A stretch of DNA of 64,000 nucleotides from Climacium dendroides (taxonomy: Eukaryota; Streptophyta; Bryopsida; Hypnales; Climaciaceae), in the NCBI GenBank assembly GCA_950106755.1, contig CATNNA010000001.1, forward strand, positions 806,001-870,000. The letters are read 5' to 3'. Below the pieces are notes generated by a model. It worked only from the letters and a program-made list of their open reading frames with translations, was not told where the DNA came from and made no database searches. This document shows positions 1-9,900 of this stretch, in pieces (within the stretch, counting starts at the first letter, position 1; each line of letters starts with the position of its first letter). The position numbers and the translations under genes were made by a program.

Positions 1-157
1 TAGACAGGCAGTCATTTTCCTTGTAACGCCGCTTGATTTTTTTAAACGTCACATGAAATTTGAAATCCTGGGTCTGTTTCAAAAAACACGTAGGCTGTTT
101 TTTGCGACATCACGCATTTTTTTAAAACGCAGTAAAAAATGCGGGTTTCTTATAGTG
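1..157. mobile_element. Right-hand terminus of a CACTA (En/Spm-like) DNA transposon
   Basis: The stretch ends in TTCTTATAGTG (147-157). Its reverse complement begins CACTATAAGAAACCCGC, which has the form of a CACTA-superfamily terminal inverted repeat (known: 5-bp CACTA end followed by an A-rich TIR). Inside it lie T-runs next to CG-containing words (cgtcacatg, gcgacatcacgc, aaaacgcag) in both orientations, as expected for subterminal repeats. The element body would lie left of the window. A 3-bp target duplication would be CCT at 158-160, but its partner is outside. This need not be the same element as the transposase remnant at 874-3830, which lies on the other side of this end. The call rests on one terminus only. 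Confidence 0.45.
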
Positions 158-873
158 CCTTGAGCTAAGAGATGACATGATGCAACAAAAGTCTGGTGTG
201 GAGGCCCAGTTGTAAACGAGTGGGCAACGACTCCACATTGTAGCTAACAGTGACTTGAAAGCAACTAGAACCCCACTCATAGGCAACTACAATGACACTC
301 TCGTTGTTAAAGGAATGCCAGAAAGGAAATCCTTGTGGAGTACAACATTTGAAATTATTTGGTATACAATTTTTAAGATCACCATGGCTCATTGTCTTCT
401 AACTATGATATTAAATGTAGATATGAAATTATGAGAATGGTCTTCGGTGTATTATTTCGTGGTTGGTTTTATTAGTGCAACGACATGCCATACAGTGGAG
501 ACTGAAAGCACTCAAAAAATGATTTGAGATAGAAAAACATGAACAGAATATACAAGTATAGTTATGCCAAGGTGGTCCATAGTAGCTTCAATAGAAGTTG
601 TTTATTGTAGGATTTATCCATGTGCAAATGGGAAAGTCATGAGGCCACATTCAACCTAAGCTCTAGCTGCATTGCTCACAAAAAACTCTATTATGACATT
701 CATGATAGGTTTACCCACAGTCATAGAAAAACTTGCGCCTCTCTTCTATGCTACTAAAAAACAACTAACAAGTAGCATCTTCACTTCTATGACACTTCAC
801 AATGACTAAATGGAATGGAGTGCACTGAAGTGTCCTATAAATTAGACTTGGAGGCTTAGCAAACTAGCTAACC
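158..873. other. Non-coding stretch, nothing recognised
   Basis: AT-rich sequence between the putative CACTA end and the stop codon of the DUF4216 frame. A 75-codon minus-strand frame (165-392) is open but resembles no family I know and is probably chance. No second CACTA end, target duplication or RNA gene is visible. It may be the 3' untranslated or subterminal part of the dead transposon. Confidence 0.4.
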
Positions 874-1545
874 TTAGAACTGTTCAAGTGCCAACAAGTT
901 GTCCTCCATAGACAATTCAATGGCGCCAACTAGTTTCACCACCTCTGTTGGACGAGGAACTATTATGGAGGTTGTGACGCCTGTGGTTTCCACTATGGTG
1001 CTAATGAAGGCATTTGTTGTTTCCAACACTTCTTGTCTTGATCTAGCATCCTTATGCAAAACAACTTTCCAACCGGATCTCTCTACTACATTTAAGAACA
1101 CTTGCGTAGTTTGACTAGAAAAGATGAAGGGCCTAGCCAAGTGGGGCAATTTGTGGCGGAAGTTCACCATAAGGAAACCAAAGTCATCCTGTGTATAAGT
1201 CGAGTTCCCTTGATTGTCATAAGGCTTCACCCATTTACATTGCATGAGAATTATTTGTATTTGCAAGACTCCATAGTCCAGTAGCATTATATCTTTTAAG
1301 ACTCCTACATAGGAAACTGATGAGGCCGCCTTAGTATCAAATTTCTCCTCAAACACTAAAGCCACACCATTGTTGTAGTTCACTAGTCTTGCTATTGTAT
1401 CGTCATCAACTCGAAAGTGGTTTCCAAACCCCATCATCCGTATATAGTAGAATGCTCTTTGCAATGGCTTCTTGCTCAATAAGAATTGGTCCTGATCATC
1501 CGCATTTTCCAAATCTAAATGTGACTCCAAAACGTGGTTCTCCAT
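874..1545 (-). pseudogene. DUF4216 domain, C-terminal part of the CACTA transposase
   Basis: A 223-codon frame without stops. Residues about 58-165 match the DUF4216 pattern: NNGVALVFEE, then VSYVGVLKDIMLLDYG (family YYGVL-DI-ELDYG), CKWV, the FGFLMVNF strand, RPFIFSSQTTQVF (family EPFVFASQ-QVFYV) and GWKVVLHKD. The tail (about 166-223) is Ser/Thr/Val-rich and unmatched; the stop is TAA at 876-874. It follows DUF4218 on the same strand in the normal order. It is open, but it has no promoter or plausible start of its own, and the frame continues upstream to a nonsense codon, so I class it with the dead gene. Function of DUF4216 is unknown. A long frame surviving after the upstream stops fits fairly recent inactivation. 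Confidence 0.75.
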
Positions 1546-1987
1546 CCATTCAGCCCCGGGTGTAGTGGATGTATTTCCATCCTACTCAAACCACCACTTT
1601 CTGTTATAACATGCACGTGTACAATATTAGTACCCCAAATATGTCTCTCCATCTGATATTTCCTACTACTGTAACTCTATTGTTACTAAAAATCCATTGG
1701 TTACAGGCATAACTACTGCTAGACTTTGATTAGTCACCTCCTAGTCACAAGGTCCTTGGACAAGACATGTACATGACTTTTTGGTAACTCCTAGGGAACT
1801 GGAACGCAACTTCTTCTCCTTGACAGGAAAATAGTGTGTAGTATTATACCTATTTCTTTTAAAGTGTCAAGTGAAACTGAAGCATACAAGATATATAGTA
1901 AAAATAGAATTTATATGTATAAATCTTGCATAATTGAGTCATTTGCCAGCACATACTAGTGTGCTATATCTCGGAGCTTAGTAGTCA
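1546..1987 (-). other. Linker between DUF4218 and DUF4216, degraded
   Basis: In intact plant CACTA proteins a variable linker of some hundred residues joins DUF4218 to DUF4216. Here the stretch is AT-rich with stops in all minus-strand frames. The DUF4216 frame can be followed upstream past its first ATG to a TAG at 1584-1582, preceded by WWFE, so the start at 1545 is not a true start. A second intron or simple decay could both explain the rest; I cannot choose between them. Confidence 0.4.
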
Positions 1988-2809
1988 TTATATATACTTT
2001 GTAGGCGCCTTGTAGCACTTCTTCAACATCTCCATATTCTTCATCCTCATCCCAAACGCGCTCTGCGTTAGCTCAAATCTCTGTAGATATTCCATGACAA
2101 AACAAATGCATTTGTCTTTCATGTACCCTTCCGCCATACATGCTTCTAGACGTGACATGTTCCTAACATGGCTCTTTAGAACCTTCATGTACCGTTCCAC
2201 CAGATACATCCATCGTACGCTCACTAGCCCACAGAAGTCCAATTCCTAAGCAAAATGATATGACAAATGCGTCATGATGTCAAAAATTGATGGTAGGAAG
2301 TGAATCTCTAATAAGGCCATGCTTTTAGCAACGTCCACTTCTAGGGATGGAAAGTCTGTGGGATTATAGACCTTTGTACACAAGCGACGAAATACCTTAC
2401 ACATTCTCATGATTGCCAATTGCGGTCTAGGTTGTAGAAGTCCACGAAGTGCTAGTGGCAACACTTGTTGCATCAATATGTGGTAATCGTGGGACTCCAA
2501 ACCTCCAAAAATTTTCTTCTAAATGCACTTGCCGAGATTTGATAAATAACTGCTTGGTGTATTCAATGCCTTTAGGCACTTAGTAAACTTCTCAAACTTT
2601 GCTTTTGATAGCACGTATGCTGCTTGAGGCTTGACCATCTTCCTTGCTCTCCGTAAATGTGAAGTCAACCATAAGTTCCTTCTAAAGTTCCACCTTTGTA
2701 AATCCCTCCGAACCTTCAGTATGCCCTTTCCTATTATGGTTTTCAAAAGGTTCTTTACTAGATTTATTTCATAGTGCATGACATTTAGCGGGTAGCAAAT
2801 GAGAAGGGC
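1988..2809 (-). pseudogene. End of TNP2 domain plus DUF4218, exon with two nonsense codons
   Basis: The frame starts at the splice acceptor and stays the same to the TAA at 1990-1988. First comes LNVMHYE (family LDVMHIEKN), LKTIIGKG and YVLSKAKFEKFTKCLKALNTPSSYLSNLGKCI, the junction between transposase and DUF4218. DUF4218 follows with FGGLESHDYHILMQQVLPLALRGLL, then PSIFDIMTHLSYH, then FCGLVSVRWMYLVERYMKVLKSHVRN and EACMAEGY. TAG codons at 2521-2519 and 2248-2246 interrupt it without changing frame; the second replaces a position where relatives have a Glu in VEELDLCG. DUF4218 has no known catalytic role and always accompanies plant CACTA transposases. The apparent starts at 2500 and 2242 are TTG codons, not real starts. 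Confidence 0.85.
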
Positions 2810-3167
2810 CTACATAAGTCAAAGGTTAGTTTGAGACATATTTTAATTAAACGTCAAGTGGTGTATAAAAGAGGGCTACACAAGCAATGCCACTTTCAAC
2901 TAAGGGATCAGTAGTGAAGACTAATTGATCACAGTACTACTCTACTCTTGGAGCAGCAACAGACCACGATAGACATTTTTGTCAACACCCCTATTTGGTT
3001 GTTAGGACCCACCTTATGCATGAGTTGCATAAAAGTACATAAGTTACAAAGTCCATCACCGTCGTTGCCGCTACTTATTCTTAACTAATTAATAATTTCA
3101 TACTGACTAGTGAAAGTGACACGACAATTGTGTTCCCGTCGGGGAAAAGGACATACGCCTTCTTCAC
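2810..3167 (-). other. GT-AG intron inside the CACTA transposase gene
   Basis: The coding frame reaches LPYWK with AAG at 3170-3168, followed by GTGAAG, a good plant donor. At the other end, TTATGTAG (minus strand, ending at 2810) is an acceptor directly followed by GCC CTT CTC ATT TGC TAC. Joining in phase 0 gives LPYWK then ALLICYPLNVMHYE, which fits the family's LPYWK-DLLIR..LDVMHIE block with no gap. A CTAAC branch-site word lies at 2829-2825, somewhat close to the acceptor. The interval is 358 bp and AT-rich. I predict the intron from sequence; no transcript was seen. Confidence 0.65.
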
Positions 3168-3830
3168 CTTCCAATAAGGTAGTTTGAACAATATGCTCAA
3201 TTGCTTCAAGCCGTGGATTTTCGATGGTTTTGCACCTACTCCATCTCTTCTTACGGTTGCTCTCCATGCCTTGTACTCTAATGCATTCTGAATTTGTTCT
3301 TCCACTACAACAACATGTGGCTTTAAGCAGTTTTTCATTTCAGCATTGAAGTGATCCTTCATTTCCTCTGACCTATAGGGATGATCTTCGAGCAACCAAC
3401 GCCGAGTTCCATCATATATTTGTTTACCAAGCTCCACTGAATGCTCAGTACCCAATTTACTTTCACACCAAGCACACACAACGTATACTTGATGGAAAAA
3501 TCCTCCTACTGTGCCATAGCCTAGAAAGTCATAGATAGTCTACAAAAGCATATTGAGCAGATGGAAAGCCCAGCACCCAACATCCTTGGTGACATCATGA
3601 GCTGGAATTCCTGCCTACAACTCCAACAATTCATGAACAAGGGACTCCAAGTACATGTCAAAGGTCTCACTTGTAACGGATTTGTGCTCTGGAATTAAAA
3701 GGGCCAACATGACAAAAAACTTTTTTGTCGTCAATCATGGCAAGAGATTATAATTCAACAATAGGACTGGCCATGTCAACTATGACGAGCGGTTTTGCTT
3801 GAAAGGGTTCATTGCGTGAACAAACTTTTC
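3168..3830 (-). pseudogene. Transposase_21 (TNP2) core, exon with four nonsense codons
   Basis: One continuous frame runs from about 3,830 to the splice donor at 3168. Visible family words in order are NPF (about 3,810), WPVLLLNYNLLP (about 3,770-3,738), LTTKKFFVMLALLIP (3,734-3,690), MYLESLVHELLEL, TIYDF, VCAWC (a Cys pair typical of the CPIC site), RRWLLEDHPYR and HGLKQLSILFKLPYWK at the end. In-frame stops are TAG 3782-3780, TGA 3737-3735, TAG 3617-3615 and TAG 3542-3540. By my recollection of the family, the last three fall where relatives carry tryptophan (PPW, QLW, LLWTI), so each is explained by one G-to-A change in TGG. Upstream of about 3,830 the frame has no recognisable homology. 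The piece 3081-3479 reads as open only because it runs on into the intron. Confidence 0.8.
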
Positions 3831-4146
3831 AACATTGTACACCTCTAAACCGTTTACTTGAAGTTGGTCTATCTCTACATTCTTCAACCTCTACAACATC
3901 ATCTACGCTTGCATCCCTACACTCTTTGTGGATGGAATCAGCGATGGCAAAAGTGTTACTCACTTCTTATTCCACTCTCTTTGCAATGGTTTCCCCAACA
4001 TTGAAAGGAAGCATTGCTTGTTGGATTATTTCACAAGTATCAACCATGGTGTCAACTTTTGCAAGGTCACTTTCAATTTGCCTCTAGAAATTGTGTGACC
4101 ATTCTTCGTCAGAGGAGTCCTGGATGCTAGTACTAATCCAAACTTA
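3829..4146 (-). other. Coding-like remnant of unknown family upstream of the transposase
   Basis: A single minus-strand frame from about 4,146 down to the TGA at 3831-3829 has only two internal stops (TAG 4086-4084, TAA 3969-3967). It reads as acidic, protein-like sequence: SSDEEWSHNF, then IESDLAKVDTMVDTCEII, then RDASVDDVVEVEECRDR. It is in a different frame from the Transposase_21 core that follows at about 3,830, so it would need a splice or a frameshift to belong to it. I do not recognise the family. An overlapping 81-codon frame at 4026-4271 on the same strand is an alternative, and both may be chance. Confidence 0.25.
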
Positions 4147-5512
4147 ACAATGTGAATCTCGTCCATTTTGGATGAGGTGTTTTTTTCACATTTTGTATAA
4201 ATAATTTCCAATGCCCCTTGCATTTCGTGTACAGACACTTGATCCTCTTCAAGTTTAATTGCGTTGCCCATTGCAACTTTTTACTCCATAGCCTATTATC
4301 TCATAGGAGCTGCCTCTAACTATCAGTGAGTGGAAGTCTGGTTGGTATCATCTTTCCTGAGCGACATCACTTCTATAAGAGTATGACTTCCTGCAATTCA
4401 TAAGTACTACAACGTTGGCCGTGCCACAAACACGTCTCTGACTACCCCACAACTATGGTGGGACTTGTCTTACTTATCTGTCACTTGAAAACGTTTGCAA
4501 TGTAACTCACAGGATGATGTACCTCAAAACAATGATGACGTTTAGACTCTAAGTGTCCAGTTCTTGTTGTTCACTGCTTAATAAATTTCTAGTGGCCTTC
4601 GTAAAAGAATATATAAGGATCAATTGTCGAATATATTTACAGACAGATGTTGGACATCCATTAATTCATACATTCAAACAAAAAAGAGTATAGAAGCCTA
4701 ATATATAAGATGGGATTCATTACTCCTATCACAGTAACGTGTAGGAGCAAACAATTGAGTATAGGAGACTTCTCTGATCCTAGGAGGACACTCCCCAACC
4801 ACAACATGTGGAACCTCTCCATTACAGGAATTGATGTACATCCCTATTTTAATGTGCTTTTGCTAGTGGAGCAGCTTTTCCTATGCAATGCTCTTTCATC
4901 CTTTGAATTTGGAGTTACCATTCTAGGTCTCCTTCTATGAAATAAGGGAGCAGCCTTCAAAATTCTCTGCGTTGGCATTGTGTGAATAGGTGGTACGCAG
5001 GTTGGGAACTTAACAACGCCAATCCAAAGACGTGGAACACAAGTTCTGGGTTAGGGATGTAGATTCAATACCTAAAAACTAGGAATTCGACATCGTCATG
5101 TGATGCTTGTCACTACTCCGATCGGGTTTGGAGGAGCTTCTTTTATTGTTGCAGAAGTGTTTTTATATGGATGCAATTATAACTTTGCCTTCAACCTACT
5201 ACAACAATGACTGCACCATTAATTTACAAAGTTATGGGTGAAGAAGTTGTCTTGCTCAAAAGACCATCCGACCTCTGGTTCCAATTGTTAGGACACATCC
5301 TAAACCCTTTATTTTACATTTGACAATAGGAAGGCTGATCTCTGAGGATGAAATAGTATTAAAGAAATCTCGCAGACGCAATGCATTGATACGCTCTAGG
5401 TGCTTCAGATAAGAACATGTCCCTTACAAAAAGAGGCTTCATGATGATTGATACGCGATTGGAGGTAGTGATACATTTGGTGGTAGCGTAATAGTCGCCC
5501 AAGCATTGCATT
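4147..5512. other. Non-coding flank, nothing recognised
   Basis: AT-rich DNA with no coding frame I can match, no RNA gene and no clear terminal repeat. A 76-codon plus-strand frame at 4710-4940 has no family resemblance. If the CACTA element is complete, its 5' terminus should lie in this stretch, but I found no convincing TAGTG end with a TIR like that at 157. Confidence 0.5.
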
Positions 5513-5775
5513 GGGTAGATACTAGTTAAGAATAAAAAAACATATCTAGGGAGTGCTTAAGAACAAAAGAAATGCATGGTTAGAGCTTAACAACACAGAA
5601 AATGACATGGGTAGTGCTTATGAATAAAAAAACATGCATGAGTAGAATGGCATGAATAGCATGGCTATGAATGAAAAAATAACATGGGTAGTGATTAAGA
5701 ATAAAAAAACTAGTTACTGGTTCAACGTATACAGAAATTCATGGGTAGTGGTTAAGATTTAAAAAAAAAAAAGAA
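5513..5775 (+). repeat. Degenerate minisatellite, unit about 30 bp
   Basis: The word gggtagtg followed by cttaagaataaaaaa and acatgg recurs with drift. Unit starts are near 5513, 5549, 5578, 5609, 5640, 5686 and 5743, so spacing is 29-36 bp at first and then 46 and 57 bp, as if unit boundaries had been lost. The run ends in an A12-type tract at about 5,760-5,772. It is unrelated in sequence to the 198-bp satellite. It could be an independent minisatellite or the subterminal repeats of a CACTA element, since the word tagtg is the CACTA end. Confidence 0.55.
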
Positions 5776-6271
5776 CTCTAGAACATCAACCTATCTATTC
5801 ATGGAACAGAGCCTACTAACCCTTAGCGCACTCCAGGGCTTCAAAATGACTATAGGTAGTTACGACAGAGTCAAGTTGACTAATACACGACTCCAAAATA
5901 AGTCCCCTTAGTTGCTTCATAGTGATGTAGTCATTTCTAGTCAAGAAGGCTTCCTACTATGCAAAAATGCTAAGTGCTTGGCTTTGGTAGTAATTAAGAG
6001 CAACGACTAAAGCCATGGGCTCTTTGCATCGTAGATCTATATGATAGGATGTACTGCAATGATTGATTCTCTAAAGCAAATGACCTACAAATCACTGAGG
6101 CTCATGAACAGTAGTCCAATAATACCAGTCAATAATTGCAATATAGGGGAGTTAATAAGCAGATGCCAAATTTGGACTAACTAATTATGCCCACTACTTT
6201 TAATTGCTTTCCAAGTGCATCTCCACATACCTTAAATCTAAACATAAAGCCAATGCCATTTTTTGTCTTAA
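5776..6271. other. Unique AT-rich DNA directly before the satellite array
   Basis: No gene, repeat or transposon end recognised. The last bases before the array (ccattttttgtctta, about 6,256-6,270) bear only a loose resemblance to the satellite's ttgctttcctaca, so the junction at 6,272 is abrupt rather than graded. Confidence 0.55.
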
Positions 6272-6690
6272 TGTCTTCTTCATTTGAAATGGATTTCAAA
6301 ACAAACAGTCGAAAAATCATGCTGTATTGAATACAAACGAAACCAATAAATTATATCGGTTTGACGTGGAAGCATGTCCAAAAACAAAACACACAAGTTG
6401 CAATTGTTCAAAATAATTAGGATTCATGGAAAAACTTCATTTTAAGAAAACCCTATTGCCTTCCTACATTGTCCTCTTCATTTGAAATGGATTTCAAAAC
6501 AAACACTCGAAAAATCATCCTATATTGAATACAAACCAAACCAATAAATTATATGGGTTTGACTTAGAAGCCTGTACAAAAACAAAACACACAAGTTGCA
6601 ATTGTTCATAATAATTAGGATTCATGGAAAAACTTCATTTTAAGACAACCCTATTGCTTTCCTACACTGTCTTCTTCATTTGAAATGGAT
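6272..6690 (+). repeat. Edge monomers of the array with private changes
   Basis: The first two monomers carry changes I do not see deeper in the array: aagaaaaccc for aagacaaccc, gccttcc for gctttcc, tgtcctcttc for tgtcttcttc, and gcctgtac for gcatgtcc. Homogenisation by unequal exchange is known to be weakest at satellite edges, which fits. Confidence 0.7.
6283..6300. repeat. Dyad symmetry TTTGAAAT-GG-ATTTCAAA, first of about 291 copies
   Basis: A perfect 8-bp inverted repeat with a 2-bp spacer lies 11 bases into each monomer. By eye, arms are altered only at about 7,867 and 10,242 (TTGGAAAT, one duplicated change) and at about 34,203 and 38,956 (TTTTCAAA). In five copies (about 20,935; 30,638; 35,390; 36,576; 39,942) only the spacer changes, GG to AG. 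Dyads of this kind are described in centromeric satellites of several eukaryotes. Here the whole monomer is well conserved, so conservation of the dyad alone is not proof of function. Confidence 0.9.
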
Positions 6691-6969
6691 TTCAAAACAA
6701 ACAGTCGAAAAATCACGCTGTATTGAATACAAACGAAACCAATAAATTATATCGGTTTGACTTAGAAGCATGTCCAAAAACAAAACACACAAGTTGCAAT
6801 TGTTCAAAATAATTAGGATTCATGGAAAAACTTCATTTTAAGACAACCCTATTGCTTTCCTACATTGTCTTCTTCATTTGAAATGGATTTCAAAACAAAC
6901 ACTCGAAAAATCATGCTGTATTGAATACAGACCAAACCAATAAATTATATTGGTTTGACGTGGAAGCAT

Positions 6970-9900
6970 GTCCAAAAACAAAACACACAAGTTGCAATTG
7001 TTCAAAATAATTAGGATTCATGGAAAAACTTCATTTTAAGACAACCCTATTGCTTTCCTACACTGTCTTCTTCATTTGAAATGGATTTCAAAACAAACAC
7101 TCGAAAAATCATGCTGTATTGAATACAAACCAAACCAATAAATTATATGGGTTTGACTTAGAAGCATGTCCAAAAACAAAACACACAAGTTGCAATTGTT
7201 CAAAATAATTACGATTCATGGAAAAACTTCATTTTAAGACAACCCTATTGCTTTCCTACATTGTCTTCTTCATTTGAAATGGATTTCAAAACAAACACTC
7301 GAAAAATCATGCTGTATTGAATACAAACCAAACCAATAAATTATATGGGATTGACCTAGAAGCATGTCCAAAGACAAAACACACAAGTTGCAATTGTTCA
7401 TAATAATTAGGATTCATGGAAAAACTTCATTTTAAGACAACGCTATTCCTTTCCTACACTGTCTTCTTCATTTGAAATGGATTTCAAAACAAACACTCGA
7501 AAAATCATGCTGTATTGAATACAGACCAAACCAATAAATTATATCGGTTTGACTTAGAAGCATGTCCAAAAACAAAACACACAAGTTGCAATTGTTCAAA
7601 ATAATTAGGATTCATGGAAAAACTTCATTTTAAGACAACCCTATTGCTTTCCTACATTGTCTTCTTCATTTGAAATGGATTTCAAAACAAACACTCGAAA
7701 AATCATGCTATATTGAATACAAACCAAACCAATAAATTATATGGGTTTGACTTAAAAGCATGTCCAAAAACAAAACACACAAGTTGCAATTGTTCAAAAT
7801 AATTAGGATTCATGGAAAAACTTCATTTTAAGACAACCCTATTGCTTTCCTACATTGTCTTCTTCATTGGAAATGGATTTCAAAACAAACACTCGAAAAA
7901 TCATGCTGTATTGAATACAAACCAAACCAATAAATTATATGGGATTGACCTAGAAGCATGTCCAAAGACAAAACACACAAGTTGCAATTGTTCATAATAA
8001 TTAGGATTCATGGAAAAACTTCATTTTAAGACAACGCTATTCCTTTCCTACACTGTCTTCTTCATTTGAAATGGATTTCAAAACAAACACTCGAAAAATC
8101 ATGCTGTATTGAATACAAACCAAACCAATAAATTATATCGGTTTGACTTAGAAGCATGTCCAAAAACAAAACACACAAGTTGCAATTGTTCAAAATAATT
8201 AGGATTCATGGAAAAACTTCATTTTAAGACAACCCTATTGCTTTCCTACACTGTCTTCTTCATTTGAAATGGATTTCAAAACAAACACTCGAAAAATCAT
8301 GCTGTATTGAATACAAACCAAGCCAATAAATTCTATCGGTTTGACGTGGAAGCATGTCCAAAAACAAAACACACAAGTTGCAATTGTTCAAAATAATTAG
8401 GATTCATGGAAAAACTTCATTTTAAGACAACCCTATTGCTTTCCTACATTGTCTTCTTCATTTGAAATGGATTTCAAAACAAACACTCGAAAAATCATGC
8501 TATATTGAATACAAACCAAACCAATAAATCATATGGGTTTGACTTAAAAGCATGTCCAAAAACAAAACACACAAGTTGCAATTGTTCAAAATAATTAGGA
8601 TTCATGGAAAAACTTCATTTTAAAACAACCCTATTGCTTTCCTACATTGTCTTCTTCATTTGAAATGGATTTCAAAACAAACACTCGAAAAATCATGCTG
8701 TATTGAATACAAACCAAACCAATAAATTATATGGGATTGACATAGAAGCATGTCCAAATACAAAAAACACAAGTTGCAATTGTTCAAAATAATTAGGATT
8801 CATGGAAAAACTTCATTTTAAGACAACCCTATTGCTTTCCTACATTGTCTTCTTCATTTGAAATGGATTTCAAAACAAACACTCGAAAAATCATGCTGTA
8901 TTGAATACAAACCAAACCAATAAATTATATCGGTTTGACGTAGAAGCATGTCCAAATACAAAACACACAAGTTGCAATTGTTCAAAATAATTAGGATTCA
9001 TGGAAAACTTCATTTTAAGACAACCCTATTGCTTTCCTACATTGTCTTCTTCATTTGAAATGGATTTCAAAACAAACACTCGAAAAATCATGCTATATTG
9101 AATACAAACCAAACCAATAAATCATATGGGTTTGACTTAAAAGCATGTCCAAAAACAAAACACACAAGTTGCAATTGTTCAAAATAATTAGGATTCATGG
9201 AAAAACTTCATTTTAAGACAACCCTATTGCTTTCCTACACTGTCTTCTTCATTTGAAATGGATTTCAAAACAAACACTCGAAAAATCATGCTGTATTGAA
9301 TACAAACCAAACCAATAAATTATATCGGTTTGACTTAGAAGCATGTCCAAAAACAAAACACACAAGTTGCAATTGTTCAAAATAATTAGGATTCATGGAA
9401 AAACTTCATTTTAAGACAACCCTATTGCTTTCCTACACTGTCTTCTTCATTTGAAATGGATTTCAAAACAAACACTCGAAAAATCATGCTGTATTGAATA
9501 CAAACCAAACCAATAAATTATATGGGTTTGACTTAGAAGCATGTCCAAAAACAAAACACACAAGTTGCAATTGTTCAAAATAATTACGATTCATGGAAAA
9601 ACTTCATTTTAAGACAACCCTATTGCTTTCCTACATTGTCTTCTTCATTTGAAATGGATTTCAAAACAAACACTCGAAAAATCATGCTGTATTGAATACA
9701 AACCAAACCAATAAATTATATGGGATTGACCTAGAAGCATGTCCAAAGACAAAACACACAAGTTGCAATTGTTCATAATAATTAGGATTCATGGAAAAAC
9801 TTCATTTTAAGACAACGCTATTCCTTTCCTACACTGTCTTCTTCATTTGAAATGGATTTCAAAACAAACACTCGAAAAATCATGCTGTATTGAATACAGA

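Larger units (their letters stand above)
874..3830 (-). pseudogene. Decayed CACTA (En/Spm, TNP2-type) transposase gene, whole locus
   Basis: In life this protein would cut the CACTA ends and move the element. Reading from 3,830 down to 874, the conserved blocks occur in the family order: Transposase_21 core with NPF, WPVLLLNYN, TTKKFF and MLALLIP words; HGLKQLSILFKLPYWK; after an intron, LNVMHYE; then DUF4218 with SHDYHILMQQ and RWMYLVERYMKVLKS; and finally DUF4216 with VGVLKDIMLLDYG. Six in-frame stops (3782-3780, 3737-3735, 3617-3615, 3542-3540, 2521-2519, 2248-2246) kill it, although the reading frame is otherwise intact within each exon. The N-terminal part expected before the NPF word is missing or unrecognisable. 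No TIR pair could be assigned to this copy. Family assignment is from remembered consensus and is confident; exact ends are not. Confidence 0.85.

Noticed and set aside
165..392. 75-codon minus-strand frame near the CACTA end
   Set aside because: No family resemblance; too short to support as a gene.
899..1284. Plus-strand frames at 899-1114 and 1102-1284
   Set aside because: Antisense shadows of the DUF4216 frame on the minus strand, which has clear family motifs.
3085..3267. 60-codon minus-strand frame overlapping the TNP2 core
   Set aside because: It is the alternative frame of the core exon and the intron; the other frame contains the conserved HGLKQLSILFKLPYWK block.
3812..4087. 91-codon plus-strand frame
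   Set aside because: Low-complexity Ser/Thr/Leu composition, no homology, antisense to the transposase region.
4710..4940. 76-codon plus-strand frame
   Set aside because: No recognisable motif or neighbouring exon; frames of this length are expected by chance.
7812..7997. 61-codon plus-strand frame in the satellite, identical at 10187-10372
   Set aside because: One change (cattggaaatgg) removes the TGA found in every other monomer. The two copies are identical because the whole block is duplicated at 2,375 bp. No initiation context or homology.
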